The position numbers were made by a program, and so were the translations under genes. A DNA stretch of 64,000 bases from Nonomuraea sp. SYSU D8015. Lineage in GTDB: Bacteria; Actinomycetota; Actinomycetes; Streptosporangiales; Streptosporangiaceae. The notes under the pieces were generated by a model, which did no database searches, was not told where the DNA came from, and saw only the letters and a program-made list of their open reading frames with translations. The stretch's first letter is position 1; every line of letters starts with the position of its first letter. The stretch covers positions 1 to 64,000 of the forward strand of contig NZ_VJYI01000007.1 of NCBI RefSeq assembly GCF_008065375.1, read 5' to 3'. Below are positions 42,219 to 51,173 of this stretch, piece by piece.

Positions 42219-42806
42219 CTAGTGGAGGCGCAGTCCTGCGATGAGGAGTTCGACCATGCGGCGGGCGTCGTAGCGGGGATCGTGGTCGGCGCCGATGCAG
42301 AGGTTCCCGACGCCGCGCATGAGCTCGTAGGCGTCCATGTCGGAGCGGATCTCGCCGGCGGCGGCCGCGGCTTCGAGCAGCTGGGCGCAGACGGGCACGA
42401 GCCGGTCGAGGAAGTAGGCGTGCAGCGTGTCGAAGCCGGCGTTGTCGGACTGCAGCACGGCGGCGAGTCCGTGCTTGGTGACCAGGAAGTCGACGAACAG
42501 GTTGATCCATCGTCCGAGTGCGGCGTGAGGACTCGCGCTGCTCGCCAGCAGGGCTGGACCGGCCTCGGCGCAGGCCTCGACCTGATGCCGGTAGACGGCG
42601 ATGATGAGATCCGCTCGCGTCGGGAAGTGGCGGTAGATCGTGGCCGTCCCGACGCCGGCCTTGGCCGCGATGTCGCGTACCGGCGCCTCCACGCCCGACG
42701 TGACGAAGATCGCGGCGGCCGCGTCGAGCAGAGTCTTCTCGTTACGCCGGGCGTCCGCCCGTTTGGGCCGGGCCGCGTGCCCTGCGCCCTCGTCGCTGTC
42801 GTTCAT
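42219..42806 (-). CDS. TetR family regulator
   Basis: A 195-aa repressor. Helix-turn-helix at about 20-66 (LLDAAAAIFVTSGVEAPVRD, AAKAGVGTATIYRHFPTRAD), then a TetR_C SbtR-like ligand domain (LLASSASPHAALGRWINLFV, MDAYELMRGVGNLCIGADHD). ATG 42806 fits the family; an extension to 42872 would run through the operators. It diverges from the hydrolase at 42991 with a pair of matching operators between, so it probably represses both genes. Confidence 0.85.
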   Translation of the reverse strand: MNDSDEGAGHAARPKRADARRNEKTLLDAAAAIFVTSGVEAPVRDIAAKAGVGTATIYRHFPTRADLIIAVYRHQVEACAEAGPALLASSASPHAALGRWINLFVDFLVTKHGLAAVLQSDNAGFDTLHAYFLDRLVPVCAQLLEAAAAAGEIRSDMDAYELMRGVGNLCIGADHDPRYDARRMVELLIAGLRLH

Positions 42807-42836
42807 CGCGCCGTTCCCTCCGTTCCCGGGATTGCT

Positions 42837-42882
42837 AAACGGGACAGTGTCCCGTATCGTCAAACGGGACAAGGTTCCGTTT
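42837..42882. promoter_or_regulatory. tandem TetR operators
   Basis: Two near-identical dyads: AAACGGGAC-AGT-GTCCCGTAT (42837-42857) and AAACGGGAC-AAG-GTTCCGTTT (42862-42882), consensus AAACGGGAC-N3-GTCCCGTTT, centres 25 bases apart. They sit 31-76 bases upstream of the TetR start and 110-150 bases upstream of the hydrolase. Confidence 0.8.
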
Positions 42883-42990
42883 GCTCATGATGCCAGAGCC
42901 GGGGCCCGTCAACCAAGCCGCGCGTTGTCGTCGCGCGATGCCCGTTGACGCCGACCACATCAACCACGAATCAGCAAGGAAGTTCTTCCT

Positions 42991-43932
42991 ATGAGCCAAT
43001 CAGCCATGGTGGCGACGGACGTGGTCACGAGTGCGCCCACTTCGGTCGTCTCGATGAAGCCGGTAGTGCTGCCGGCCCCGGGCCGCGGTGAGGATCTGCA
43101 GGTCCGCGTGTCCGCCCCCGCGACCGGCGGCGATTTGCCCATCATTGTTTTCTCGCACGGCTTCGGCTGGTCGATGAACGGCTACGCCCCGCTGGCGGAC
43201 TTCTGGGCCGCTCACGGCTTCGTGGTCCTGCAGCCCACCCACCTCGACTCCAGGACGCTCGGCCTCCCCGCCGAGGACCCCCGTACGCCGCGGATATGGC
43301 GCTTCCGTATCGAGGACCTCAAGCGCGTGCTGGACGGACTCGACGTCGTGGAAGCCTCCGTGCCGGGCCTCGGCGGGCGCCTCGACCGCAGCCGCATCGC
43401 TGTGGCCGGCCACTCCTGGGGAGCCCAGACGGCGAGCACGCTGCTGGGCGCGCGCGTCCTCGACTCCGACGGCGTTCCCGGCGAGGACATGTCCGACCCC
43501 CGCGTCACGGCGGGTGTGCTGCTCGCCCTGACCGGCCTGGGCGACGACCTGACCCCGTTCGCCGCCGAGAACCTCCCCTTCATGAAGCCGTCCTTCGCCA
43601 CCATGACCACGCCGGCTCTCATCGTCGCCGGGGATCAGGACCAGTCCGCACTGTCCACCCGGGGACCGGACTGGTTCACCGACCCCTACACCTACAGCCC
43701 GGCAAACAAGAGCCTGCTCACGCTGTTCGGGGCGGAGCACTCGCTGGGCGGCATCCCCGGGTACGAGGTCGCCGAGACGACGGACGAGAATCCCGCGCGC
43801 GTCGCCCTGATCCAGCAGCTCAGCGTGGCCTTCTTGCGCAGCGCCCTCTACCCGGGGGACACCAGTTGGCGGGCGGCGGCCACCGCACTGCAGGAAGACC
43901 CCAGCCCGCTGGGGAAGCTGGAGAGCAAGTAA
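42991..43932 (+). CDS. alpha/beta hydrolase (dienelactone hydrolase / chlorophyllase-like)
   Basis: A 313-aa hydrolase with the oxyanion motif IIVFSHGFGWSMNGYAPLAD, nucleophile elbow GHSWGAQT, acid in IVAGDQDQSALS, and catalytic His in FGAEHSLGGIPGYE. The shape is that of bacterial chlorophyllase/PET-hydrolase-like enzymes, but there is no signal peptide, so it acts inside the cell. The substrate is unknown; probably the inducible target of the divergent TetR repressor. Confidence 0.83.
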   Translation: MSQSAMVATDVVTSAPTSVVSMKPVVLPAPGRGEDLQVRVSAPATGGDLPIIVFSHGFGWSMNGYAPLADFWAAHGFVVLQPTHLDSRTLGLPAEDPRTPRIWRFRIEDLKRVLDGLDVVEASVPGLGGRLDRSRIAVAGHSWGAQTASTLLGARVLDSDGVPGEDMSDPRVTAGVLLALTGLGDDLTPFAAENLPFMKPSFATMTTPALIVAGDQDQSALSTRGPDWFTDPYTYSPANKSLLTLFGAEHSLGGIPGYEVAETTDENPARVALIQQLSVAFLRSALYPGDTSWRAAATALQEDPSPLGKLESK

Positions 43933-43986
43933 GCGAACCTCACCGTGGCCAGGCACGCGGGGCTGACCGTGCCGTTCTCGGCCCGA

Positions 43987-44595
43987 TCAGCAGCGGTCGG
44001 GCGGCGCCGCCGGAGGCAGGGGAGTGGCGCCGTCCGGGCGGAGGGCGTCCAGCAGGAGCACCAGAGAGCGGCGCCAGCCCTCATCGGGGCCCTCGGCCGG
44101 CCGCAGCGTGCTGAGCAGCATCACGAGCATCCGCTTCAGGTCGTCCGGCTCCAGGTCGGCGCGGACCTGACCGGTGGCCTGAGCGTTCCGCATGAGCTGG
44201 GTGAGCGGCTGGATGAACCGGGGGGCCAGGTCGGCGGTGAGCGCCCCGGCGTCCCGCGCCGTGGCGAGGACGCCCGGTTGCCCCGACGCCAGGGTCAGCA
44301 CCGTCTCCATCATGACCGACATGCCGCGCAGCGCGTCCTGCTCGGCGAGCGCACGGGTGATCGCCGGCTCGATCTCCTCGCGCATCAACTCCTCGACGAC
44401 CTCGCGGACCAGCTTGTCCTTGCTCGGGAAGTGGCGGTAGAGGGTGGCCAGCCCCACCCCGGCCCGCTGGGCGATCTCCTCCAGCGTGATGCCGCCGCCG
44501 GTCTCGGCGAACGCCGCCCGGGCCGCGCGCATGATCCGCTCCGCGTTGCGGGCGGCGTCGGCGCGCCGGCGGCGAGGCGCGTCGGTGCTCCTCAC
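43987..44595 (-). CDS. TetR family regulator, start region doubtful
   Basis: A 202-aa repressor: AERIMRAARAAFAETGGGIT, LEEIAQRAGVGLATLYRHFP, SKDKLVREVVEELM, then a ligand domain (LASGQPGVLATARDAGALTA, FIQPLTQLMRNAQATGQVRA). The only start is a GTG at 44595 with no ribosome site, because the P450 reading frame begins at that very point on the other strand. The divergent promoter region seems to have been deleted, so expression is uncertain. The domain itself is intact. Confidence 0.75.
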   Translation of the reverse strand: MRSTDAPRRRRADAARNAERIMRAARAAFAETGGGITLEEIAQRAGVGLATLYRHFPSKDKLVREVVEELMREEIEPAITRALAEQDALRGMSVMMETVLTLASGQPGVLATARDAGALTADLAPRFIQPLTQLMRNAQATGQVRADLEPDDLKRMLVMLLSTLRPAEGPDEGWRRSLVLLLDALRPDGATPLPPAAPPDRC

Positions 44596-45782
44596 CCACT
44601 GCCGCCGCTGCACAGCGACCCCACCCCGTACCACGCCGAGGACTACCGGCGGCTGCGCACCGAAGGGCCCGTCGTCCGCGTGCCCATCGCCACGGGCGGC
44701 CCGGACGTGTGGCTCGTCACCCAGTACGCCGAAGTCCGCAAGGTGCTCAGCGACCCGGCGCACTTCAGCAACGCCGCCCGCGGGCCGAGCGGCCGGCTGG
44801 CCGACCGCTCCGACGAGTCGTTGAAGGGTTTCATCATCGGCAACCCGCTGATGTACGACCCTCCGGAGCACACCCGCCTGCGCCGCCTGCTGACCGGCCA
44901 GTTCACCGTGGCCAGGATGCGGCACCTGCGGCCGCGCATCGAGCAGATCGTGACCGAGCACCTGGACGCCATGGAGGCCGCCGGGCCGCCCGCCGACCTG
45001 GTGCAGGCGTTCTCGTTGCCGATCCCCTCGCTGGTGATCTGCGAGCTGCTCGGCGTGCCGTACGCCGACCGGGAGGACTTCCAGCGGCGCAGCAACCGGC
45101 TCCTGGACATGACGCTGGACCGGGAGGCGCACGCCGCGAACACCGCCGAGATGAACGCGTACATGTCGGAGCTGATCCGCCGCGAGCGCGCAGAGCCGGG
45201 GGAGGAGCTGCTCGGTCTGCTCGTGCGTGAGCACGGCGACGAGCTGACCGACCACGAGCTGCTCGGCATCGGCAACACGCTGCTGGTGGCCGGGCACGAG
45301 ACGACCGCCAACATGCTCGGCCTGGGCACGTTGCTGCTGTTGCACCGGCCGGACCAGGCCGCCGTCATCCGCGACGAGCCCGACGCCGTCACTCCGGCCG
45401 TGGAGGAGCTGCTGCGTTACCTGTCCGTGGCCCACCGTGCCGGGCCGCCCGGCACGCGACCGAGGACATCACGCTCGGCGGCCGCCAGATCAAGGCCGGT
45501 GACCTGGTGATCCCCTCGCTGCTGGCGGCCAACCGCGACGAGGCGTTCGTCAAGGAGCCCGACGAACTCGACGTCACCCGCGACGCCGGCGGGCACATCG
45601 CCTTCGGGCACGGCGTCCACCACTGCCTGGGTGCGCCGTTGGCCAGGGTGGAGATGCAGGTGGCCTTCCCCGCGCTGCTGCAGCGGTTCCCCGGGCTGAA
45701 GCTCGCGGCGCCGTTCGAGAGCCTCCGCTTCCGCCTGCAGTCGTCCGTCTACGGGGTGGAGTCACTGCCCGTGACCTGGTGA
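44596..45782 (+). pseudogene. cytochrome P450, start lost and frameshifted
   Basis: Similarity starts with PLPPLHSDPTPYHAEDYRRL directly at the TetR start, with no start codon in frame. Then WLVTQYAEVRKVLSDPAHFS, PPEHTRLRRLLTGQFTVARM, the I-helix AGHETTANMLG, and EELLRYLSVAHRAG; the frame breaks near 45450 in a C-run. The second frame has TEDITLGGRQIKAGDLVIPS and the heme loop FGHGVHHCLGAPLARVE with the Cys ligand, ending at 45782. All P450 motifs survive, so decay is recent, but two lesions make a product unlikely. Confidence 0.75.
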
Positions 45783-45881
45783 ATCAGTACGCCGGGAGCC
45801 CCTCACAGTCGGCCTTGCCCGAGAAGAAGTGGCTCCTGGCGCGGGTACGGCGTGGCGGACGCGCGTTCGTCAGCCGGGGGC

Positions 45882-46478
45882 TCAGGGCGCGTGGGCGGCG
45901 GACCGCAGCGCGGCGCAGGCGAACCGGGCCAGTCGTTCGGGCAGGTCGTGCGGGTCATGGTGGCAGATGAACAGCCACGACATCACGGTGCCGCCGAACA
46001 TCGCGTGGAACAGATCGACGTCGGGCAGCCGCGCCAGCTCGCCGCGCCGCACCGCGCGCTCCAGCAGTTCGGCGTTGCCGGCCCGTTCCGGTTCAACGAA
46101 TGTCGTGGTGAACCGTGCGGCGAGTGCCGGATCGGCTGCGGCCTCGCTGAGCAGGCTCATCAGTGCGGTGGCGGCACCCGGAGTGCTCAGATGGCCGACG
46201 ATCACCCGCGCCAGTGCGGTCAGGTCGCCCAGCAGTGATCCCGTGTCGGGCGGTGCCTCCAGCGTCTTTCCGTGGATGATCGTGGCGAAGGCCATCTCGT
46301 GTTTGGTGGCGTACCGCCGGTAGATCGACGCCTTGCCGATCCCCGCACGCTCGGCCACGGCGGCCACCGTCATGCCCGCGTATCCGACCTCATCCAGGAG
46401 CTCGGCGACGGCCGCGGCAATGGCCGCATCGACTCGGGCGTCGCGGGGCCGCCCCGCCTGTTGCCTGCTGCTCTCCAT
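45882..46478 (-). CDS. TetR family regulator
   Basis: A 198-aa repressor: VDAAIAAAVAELLDEVGYAG, MTVAAVAERAGIGKASIYRR, YATKHEMAFATII, then a TetR_C_16-like ligand domain ending LARFACAALRSAAHAP. ATG 46478 matches the family. A 30-bp dyad lies in the 56-base gap to the divergent membrane-protein gene at 46535, its probable target. Confidence 0.86.
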   Translation of the reverse strand: MESSRQQAGRPRDARVDAAIAAAVAELLDEVGYAGMTVAAVAERAGIGKASIYRRYATKHEMAFATIIHGKTLEAPPDTGSLLGDLTALARVIVGHLSTPGAATALMSLLSEAAADPALAARFTTTFVEPERAGNAELLERAVRRGELARLPDVDLFHAMFGGTVMSWLFICHHDPHDLPERLARFACAALRSAAHAP

Positions 46479-46490
46479 TCCGCCATGATA

Positions 46491-46520
46491 CGAGACTGTG
46501 GTTTCGGAACTATGGTCTCG
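46491..46520. promoter_or_regulatory. TetR operator dyad
   Basis: A 30-bp imperfect palindrome beginning CGAGACTGTGGTTTCGG and ending GTCTCG: outer arms CGAGAC/GTCTCG are perfect and about 22 of 30 positions are symmetric. Located between the TetR and membrane-protein genes. Confidence 0.65.
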
Positions 46521-46534
46521 AAAGTAGGCCAGCG

Positions 46535-47068
46535 GTGATCGAGGGATCGGTGGCGCTCCCACCTTCGACCGGCACCCGGCGGCCGGTCCCGCGCTGGGCC
46601 GTCGGGGTGGCGCACGCTGTGCCCCTGCTCGTGCTGCCGTCGAGCCTGTGGCGGATCGGCCTGGCCGTGGGGCTTCCGCTCGGCTACACCGAGCAGGGCC
46701 TGCGCGACCTGGTCGGCACGACCATGTGGGGGCCGCTGTACCTCGCGGCTCTCTCCCTGCTGACCGAGGTCGCGGCCCTGCTCACGCTCGGCCTGGTGCG
46801 CCCCTGGGGCGAGGTGGTGCCGCGCTGGATCCCGCTGCTCGGCGGCCGCATGATCCCGCGTCCGGCCGTCACCGTGCCCGCCTGGCTCGGCGTCGCGGTT
46901 CTCGCCCTGCTGTGGACGCCGTTCCTGTTCTGGTGGACGCTGCCGCACGTCGACATGACGGCGGCCGGAAGGCTGCTCGTCGGATTCGTCTACCTGCCAC
47001 TGGTGGCGTGGGCACCGCTGCTCGCCGCCGTCACACTCTCCTATCAACGCCGCCGAAGCATCCCCTGA
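46535..47068 (+). CDS. multi-pass membrane protein, unrecognised
   Basis: A 177-aa integral membrane protein with about four helices (WAVGVAHAVPLLVLPSSLWR, MWGPLYLAALSLLTEVAALL, AWLGVAVLALLWTPFLFWWT, LLVGFVYLPLVAWAPLLAAV). The GTG start at 46535 lies 14 bases from the TetR operator. No family is recognised. Induction through release of the divergent TetR repressor is likely. Confidence 0.72.
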   Translation: MIEGSVALPPSTGTRRPVPRWAVGVAHAVPLLVLPSSLWRIGLAVGLPLGYTEQGLRDLVGTTMWGPLYLAALSLLTEVAALLTLGLVRPWGEVVPRWIPLLGGRMIPRPAVTVPAWLGVAVLALLWTPFLFWWTLPHVDMTAAGRLLVGFVYLPLVAWAPLLAAVTLSYQRRRSIP

Positions 47069-47310
47069 CGCGGCGGAACGGTCGACGCTGTCAGGCAGGA
47101 GCACCTGGTGCTGGGACTGTCGCATCCCCGACGGCCGGTAATGCCCGGCAAATGTCCGATCGCTGACCTGGATTTGTTACGGCCGGCAGCCGACTCTCTT
47201 CAACAAGAGAAGGGGATCGAGCCTATTCCCGGGACGGGGAAGCTCGGCGTGACCCTTCACCGCGGCTGAGCTCGATCGAACCCTCGAAGTAGCCGCAGAG
47301 GGGTGCTGAG

Positions 47311-48576
47311 TTGCCGGAGGACGGGACACCCAGCCGCGTCACCTACGCGGAGATCTTCGGCGTGCGTGAGTTCCGCGCGCTGTTCACCAGCCGTGTGCTG
47401 TCCACCATCGGCGACTACGTCGCGCGCGCGGCACTGGTCATCGCGGTCTTCGCCGACACCGGGTCAGAGGCTCTCATGGGCATCACCTTCGCCCTGACGA
47501 CCCTGCCGGACCTCATCGGCGGCCCGGTGCTGGCCGGTCTGGCGGATCGGTTCCCCCGGCGCGCCGTCATGGTGGCCGCTGACCTCGGACGGGCATTCCT
47601 CCTGCTGGTCATGGCGATCCCCGGGCTGCCGCTGGCCGCACTGTGGGCATTGCTCTTCGTGATCCGGCTGCTGGACTCACCGTTCAGCAGCTCCTATCTC
47701 TCCACCATGTCCGTGGTGCTGCCGGGAAAGCGGCTCGTGAAAGGATCCGCGGTCACGCAGCTGGTCAACCACGTCTCCTACACGGTCGGCTACGCCTTCG
47801 GGGGCGTGATCGTCTCGCTTACCGGACTGTCCGTGGTCCTGGTGTTCAACGCCGCCACCTTCGTCCTGTCCGGCCTGGCGATCCTGCTCGGCGTGCGTGC
47901 CCGCCCCGCGACCGCCAGCGCCGATTCCTCGCCGTCCTGGTTCGGTTCCTTCCGCACCGCGACCCGCTACATCGCCGCCCACCCGCGACTGCGGGCGATC
48001 ATGCTTTTCACCCTCCCCATCGCCGCCTGCCTCGTGTGCGAGACGCTCGCGGCGCCCTACGCGGCCCAGATCGGCCACGGGACGGCCGTCGCCGGCCTGC
48101 TGATGGCCGCCGGCCCCGCCGGCATCGTCATCGGACTCTGGCTCCTGCCCCTGCTGATCCCCGACCAGCGCACACCACACGTCGTGGTCCTGTCGGCCAT
48201 CAGCTGCGCACCGCTGGTGCTGTTCGTCGCCGTGCCCGGGGTGGTGGTCGCGACCGTGCTGATCGTGGTCTCCGGAATGGCCCTGTACTTCTGGATCCCG
48301 CTCGCCGCCGAGTTCACCCAGACCGTCCCCGACGACATGCGCGGGCAGGCCGTGGGACTGCTCACGACGACCATGCGGGTCACCCAGGGCCTCGCCATCC
48401 TGATATTCGGGCTCACCGCCGAGAACGCGATGTCGTCCACGGTGTTCGCGGCCTCCGGAGCGATCGGAACGGTCATGGTGATCGTCCTGTCGGTGGCATG
48501 GGCACGGGCGAGCAGGCCGGCGGCGATCGCTGGAGCACCGCGGAACGTCCCGCCCCACGGCGATGCGGCCCAGTGA
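47311..48576 (+). CDS. MFS transporter
   Basis: A 421-aa exporter with 12 helices: FGVREFRALFTSRVLSTIGD, the loop motif ADRFPRRAVMVAADLGRAFL, and VPDDMRGQAVGLLTTTMRVT between later helices. It resembles the MFS_3/EntS-like drug exporters. The start is TTG 47311, with AGAGGGG upstream. The 240 bases before it hold no gene. The substrate is unknown. Confidence 0.83.
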   Translation: MPEDGTPSRVTYAEIFGVREFRALFTSRVLSTIGDYVARAALVIAVFADTGSEALMGITFALTTLPDLIGGPVLAGLADRFPRRAVMVAADLGRAFLLLVMAIPGLPLAALWALLFVIRLLDSPFSSSYLSTMSVVLPGKRLVKGSAVTQLVNHVSYTVGYAFGGVIVSLTGLSVVLVFNAATFVLSGLAILLGVRARPATASADSSPSWFGSFRTATRYIAAHPRLRAIMLFTLPIAACLVCETLAAPYAAQIGHGTAVAGLLMAAGPAGIVIGLWLLPLLIPDQRTPHVVVLSAISCAPLVLFVAVPGVVVATVLIVVSGMALYFWIPLAAEFTQTVPDDMRGQAVGLLTTTMRVTQGLAILIFGLTAENAMSSTVFAASGAIGTVMVIVLSVAWARASRPAAIAGAPRNVPPHGDAAQ

Positions 48577-48700
48577 CACACCCGTGACGCGCCCCGTCGC
48601 CCAGGTCATCACGGCCGCATTCCGCATTCCGCCGTGAAGACGAGATGAAGCCGAAATGAAGCTCGGGCACTGGTTGAATGCGGATCAAAGGAGCCGGATC

Positions 48701-48769
48701 GTGGACCTCTATGCCGCCTCGCCGGAGGACACCATGGTGATCTGCGTCGAGGACGCCGGATGGACCTGA
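48701..48769 (+). CDS. 22-codon ORF with strong ribosome site, unrecognised
   Basis: GTG at 48701 follows AAAGGAG with a seven-base spacer, one of the best ribosome sites in the window. The frame reads VDLYAASPEDTMVICVEDAG then WT and stops at 48769, overlapping the ATG of the double kinase (48760) by ten bases. The product is acidic with one cysteine and no hydrophobic signal. It could be a signalling or leader peptide for the kinase, a coupling device that drives kinase translation, or the N-terminus of a lost gene. I cannot assign it to any known peptide family. Confidence 0.5.
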   Translation: MDLYAASPEDTMVICVEDAGWT

Positions 48770-51114
48770 CCGCGGTTCCCGGTCGCGCGGACGGGAGCGA
48801 CGACACCTCCAACGGTCGCGGGCCGCTGCTCGCGTTGAGAATGGCCAGGGTCATCGTCGCCGTGGTGTTCTGCGGCTTCGGCGGGACCGCGCTGCTGTGG
48901 GTGCTGGAGTCGGGGAAAAGGCCTGGCGAGGTCGTCCTGGCCGCCGCCTGCCTGTGCGGTCTGCTGAGCCTGCAGTACTTCTACTTCGGCAACCCGGCCA
49001 CGAACCTGCGCTCGCCGCCGGCCTACGCCATGCTCGCGGTCCAGGCGTGCCTGGCCTACCTTCCGCTGCCCCTGTTCGGTCAGGCCTGGGTGAGCCAGCC
49101 CCCGTTCCTGGCCGGCAGCGTGCTGCTGGTGCTTCCGCCGCGGGTGGCCTGGCCCATGTACGCCGGCGTCGTGGCGAGCACGGGATTCACGCAGTCGATC
49201 GTCGACTTCTCGTGGCTCAATGTCGGCTACATCGTCGTGAACTCGGCGACGGCCGGCCTGTTCGTGTACGGCCTGACGCGGCTGGCCCGGCTGGTCACCG
49301 CCTTACACGAGGCGCGCGGCGAACTGGCGAAGACCGCGGTCGCGCACGAGCGGCTGCGGTTAGCCCGTGATTTGCACGACCTGCTCGGGTCGAGCCTGTC
49401 GGCGATCGCCCCGAAGGTGGAGCTCATCCTCCAACGGCTGCGGCGCGATCCCGAGCGGGCCAGGCAGGAGCTGTCCGAGATCCTGCGGGTCTCCCGTCGG
49501 GCGCTCGCGGACGTGCGGTCGATGGTCCGCCTGTATCAGGAGAACCCCCTGGGCGACGAGACCGGCGCCCTCGCCTCGATGCTCGCCGAATCCAACGTGG
49601 AGCTGCGGATGGATCTCGACCTCCGCGGGCTCCCACCGCGCACGAGGAGCGCGCTCGCCGCCGTCCTGCGCGAGGGTGTCGCCTACCTGCTGCGGCATCG
49701 GCCGATGGAGCACTGTGAGATCGTTCTGGGGCGGGAGGGGGACACGGTCTCGGTCGACATCATCAAGGAAGCGGCCGACGGGAGGGCCGGTGCCGCGCCG
49801 ACCGGCGAGGGCCGCGGCTTCGATGAGCTCTCGGCGACGGTGTCGAGGCTGGCGGGCGAGGTGTCCGTCGAGGCGGAGACCGACGGGCGCGTACGCCTGC
49901 ACGTGACCCTCCCGGTGGCGGCGCGGTCGCCGCAGGGTCCGGCCGAGCCCGCTGAGGGGCCCAGGGCGTTCACCCCACACGTCGCGACCAGGCTCGCCGG
50001 CGCGCTCGTCGTGGCGGTCCTCTGCGGGTTGTCCCTCCAGGCGGCCGGACGCCTGGGGTATGAGACCCAAAACGTGGGGGACATCGCGCTGGGCACCGCG
50101 TACGTGATTCCCGTGCTGGTGCTGCAACTGGCCTACTTCAGCCGGCCGGGTGCCCGGTTGCGCTCGCCGGTGGGATACCTGCTGCTGGGTCTGCAAGCGC
50201 TCCTGGTGTACGTGCCGTTGCTGCAGCTCCAGCTGCCGTGGACGGGATTACAAGGGTTCGTGGCCGGAAGCGCGCTGCTGGTCCTGCGGCCGGCCCTCGG
50301 CTGGAGCGTGTTCGTCGCGGTCGTGGCCAGTGTCGCCTGGGTGCAGATCGGATACGGCGACGTTCTTCCCCCTCACATCCGTCCCCGGCACCTGGGCCAG
50401 AACATTCTGATCACTCTGGACATGGGCCTGATCGTCTACGGCCTGACCTGGATGGCGCGGACGGTGCGTCAGCTGCGGGCCGTTCGGCAGGAGCTGGCGC
50501 AGGCGGCGCTGGCCGAGACGCGGCTGCGCTTCGTCCGCGACCTGCACGACCTGCTCGGCCTGAGCCTGTCGGCCATCGCGTTGAAGTGCGACCTGGCCCA
50601 CCGGTTGATCCTCCGGGACGCGGCCAGGGCGCGCGCCGAGCTGGAGAAGGTGCGGGACGTATCCCGGCGGGCCCTCGCCGACGTCCGGTCGGTGGCCAGC
50701 GGCTATCACGAGATGTCCCTCGAGGAGGAGTGCGGAACCGCGCAGTCGCTGCTGGCCACCGCCGAGCTGGACGTGCGGATGGATCTGCGTTACGGCGACC
50801 TGCCCCCCGAGGTCGCCACTGTGCTGGCGACGGTGCTGCGCGAGGGCGTCACCAACGTCCTGCGGCACAGCAAGGGCACGTTCTGCGAGATCACCGTCCG
50901 CACGTACGGGGACGAGGTACGCCTGCACATCGTCAACGACGGGGTGACCGAGTCTCCAGAGGAGGATCACTGGGGCAGCGGCATCCGCAACATGTCCGAC
51001 CGGGTCGCGGCGCTCGGCGGGGTGCTCACTGCGGAATTCGAGGGCGGCGGTCGTTTCCGGCTGTCCGCCCGGGTCCCGCTGCTCTCCCGTGAGCCCCCCG
51101 CCACGCCTCCCTGA
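48760..51114 (+). CDS. tandem-duplicated DesK-type sensor histidine kinase
   Basis: A 784-aa membrane kinase made of two copies of the same module, offset by 390 residues. Each has about five membrane helices (about 27-175 and 415-565), a HisKA_3 dimerisation helix with RDLHDLLG (His206 and His596) and a GHKL ATPase region. The second ATPase is intact (REGVTNVLRHS with Asn699, NDG with Asp727, GSGIRNMSDR). In the first, the Asn is Tyr309, the Asp-Gly is Glu337-Ala338 and the G2 loop is lost, so it should not bind ATP. His206 could still accept phosphate from the second half. GAGGA precedes ATG 48760. Partner regulators are probably those at 54168 and 54982. Confidence 0.85.
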   Translation: MDLTAVPGRADGSDDTSNGRGPLLALRMARVIVAVVFCGFGGTALLWVLESGKRPGEVVLAAACLCGLLSLQYFYFGNPATNLRSPPAYAMLAVQACLAYLPLPLFGQAWVSQPPFLAGSVLLVLPPRVAWPMYAGVVASTGFTQSIVDFSWLNVGYIVVNSATAGLFVYGLTRLARLVTALHEARGELAKTAVAHERLRLARDLHDLLGSSLSAIAPKVELILQRLRRDPERARQELSEILRVSRRALADVRSMVRLYQENPLGDETGALASMLAESNVELRMDLDLRGLPPRTRSALAAVLREGVAYLLRHRPMEHCEIVLGREGDTVSVDIIKEAADGRAGAAPTGEGRGFDELSATVSRLAGEVSVEAETDGRVRLHVTLPVAARSPQGPAEPAEGPRAFTPHVATRLAGALVVAVLCGLSLQAAGRLGYETQNVGDIALGTAYVIPVLVLQLAYFSRPGARLRSPVGYLLLGLQALLVYVPLLQLQLPWTGLQGFVAGSALLVLRPALGWSVFVAVVASVAWVQIGYGDVLPPHIRPRHLGQNILITLDMGLIVYGLTWMARTVRQLRAVRQELAQAALAETRLRFVRDLHDLLGLSLSAIALKCDLAHRLILRDAARARAELEKVRDVSRRALADVRSVASGYHEMSLEEECGTAQSLLATAELDVRMDLRYGDLPPEVATVLATVLREGVTNVLRHSKGTFCEITVRTYGDEVRLHIVNDGVTESPEEDHWGSGIRNMSDRVAALGGVLTAEFEGGGRFRLSARVPLLSREPPATPP

Positions 51115-51173
51115 GCGCCGGGGCCCCGATGGCCCGGCACGTGCGCACCAGACCGGTTCCGGCGAACGGCCGC

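Noticed and set aside
48701..48769. 22-codon ORF as a lanthipeptide or lasso precursor
   Set aside because: It has one Cys, no leader-core layout and no modification enzyme nearby; kept only as an unassigned small ORF.
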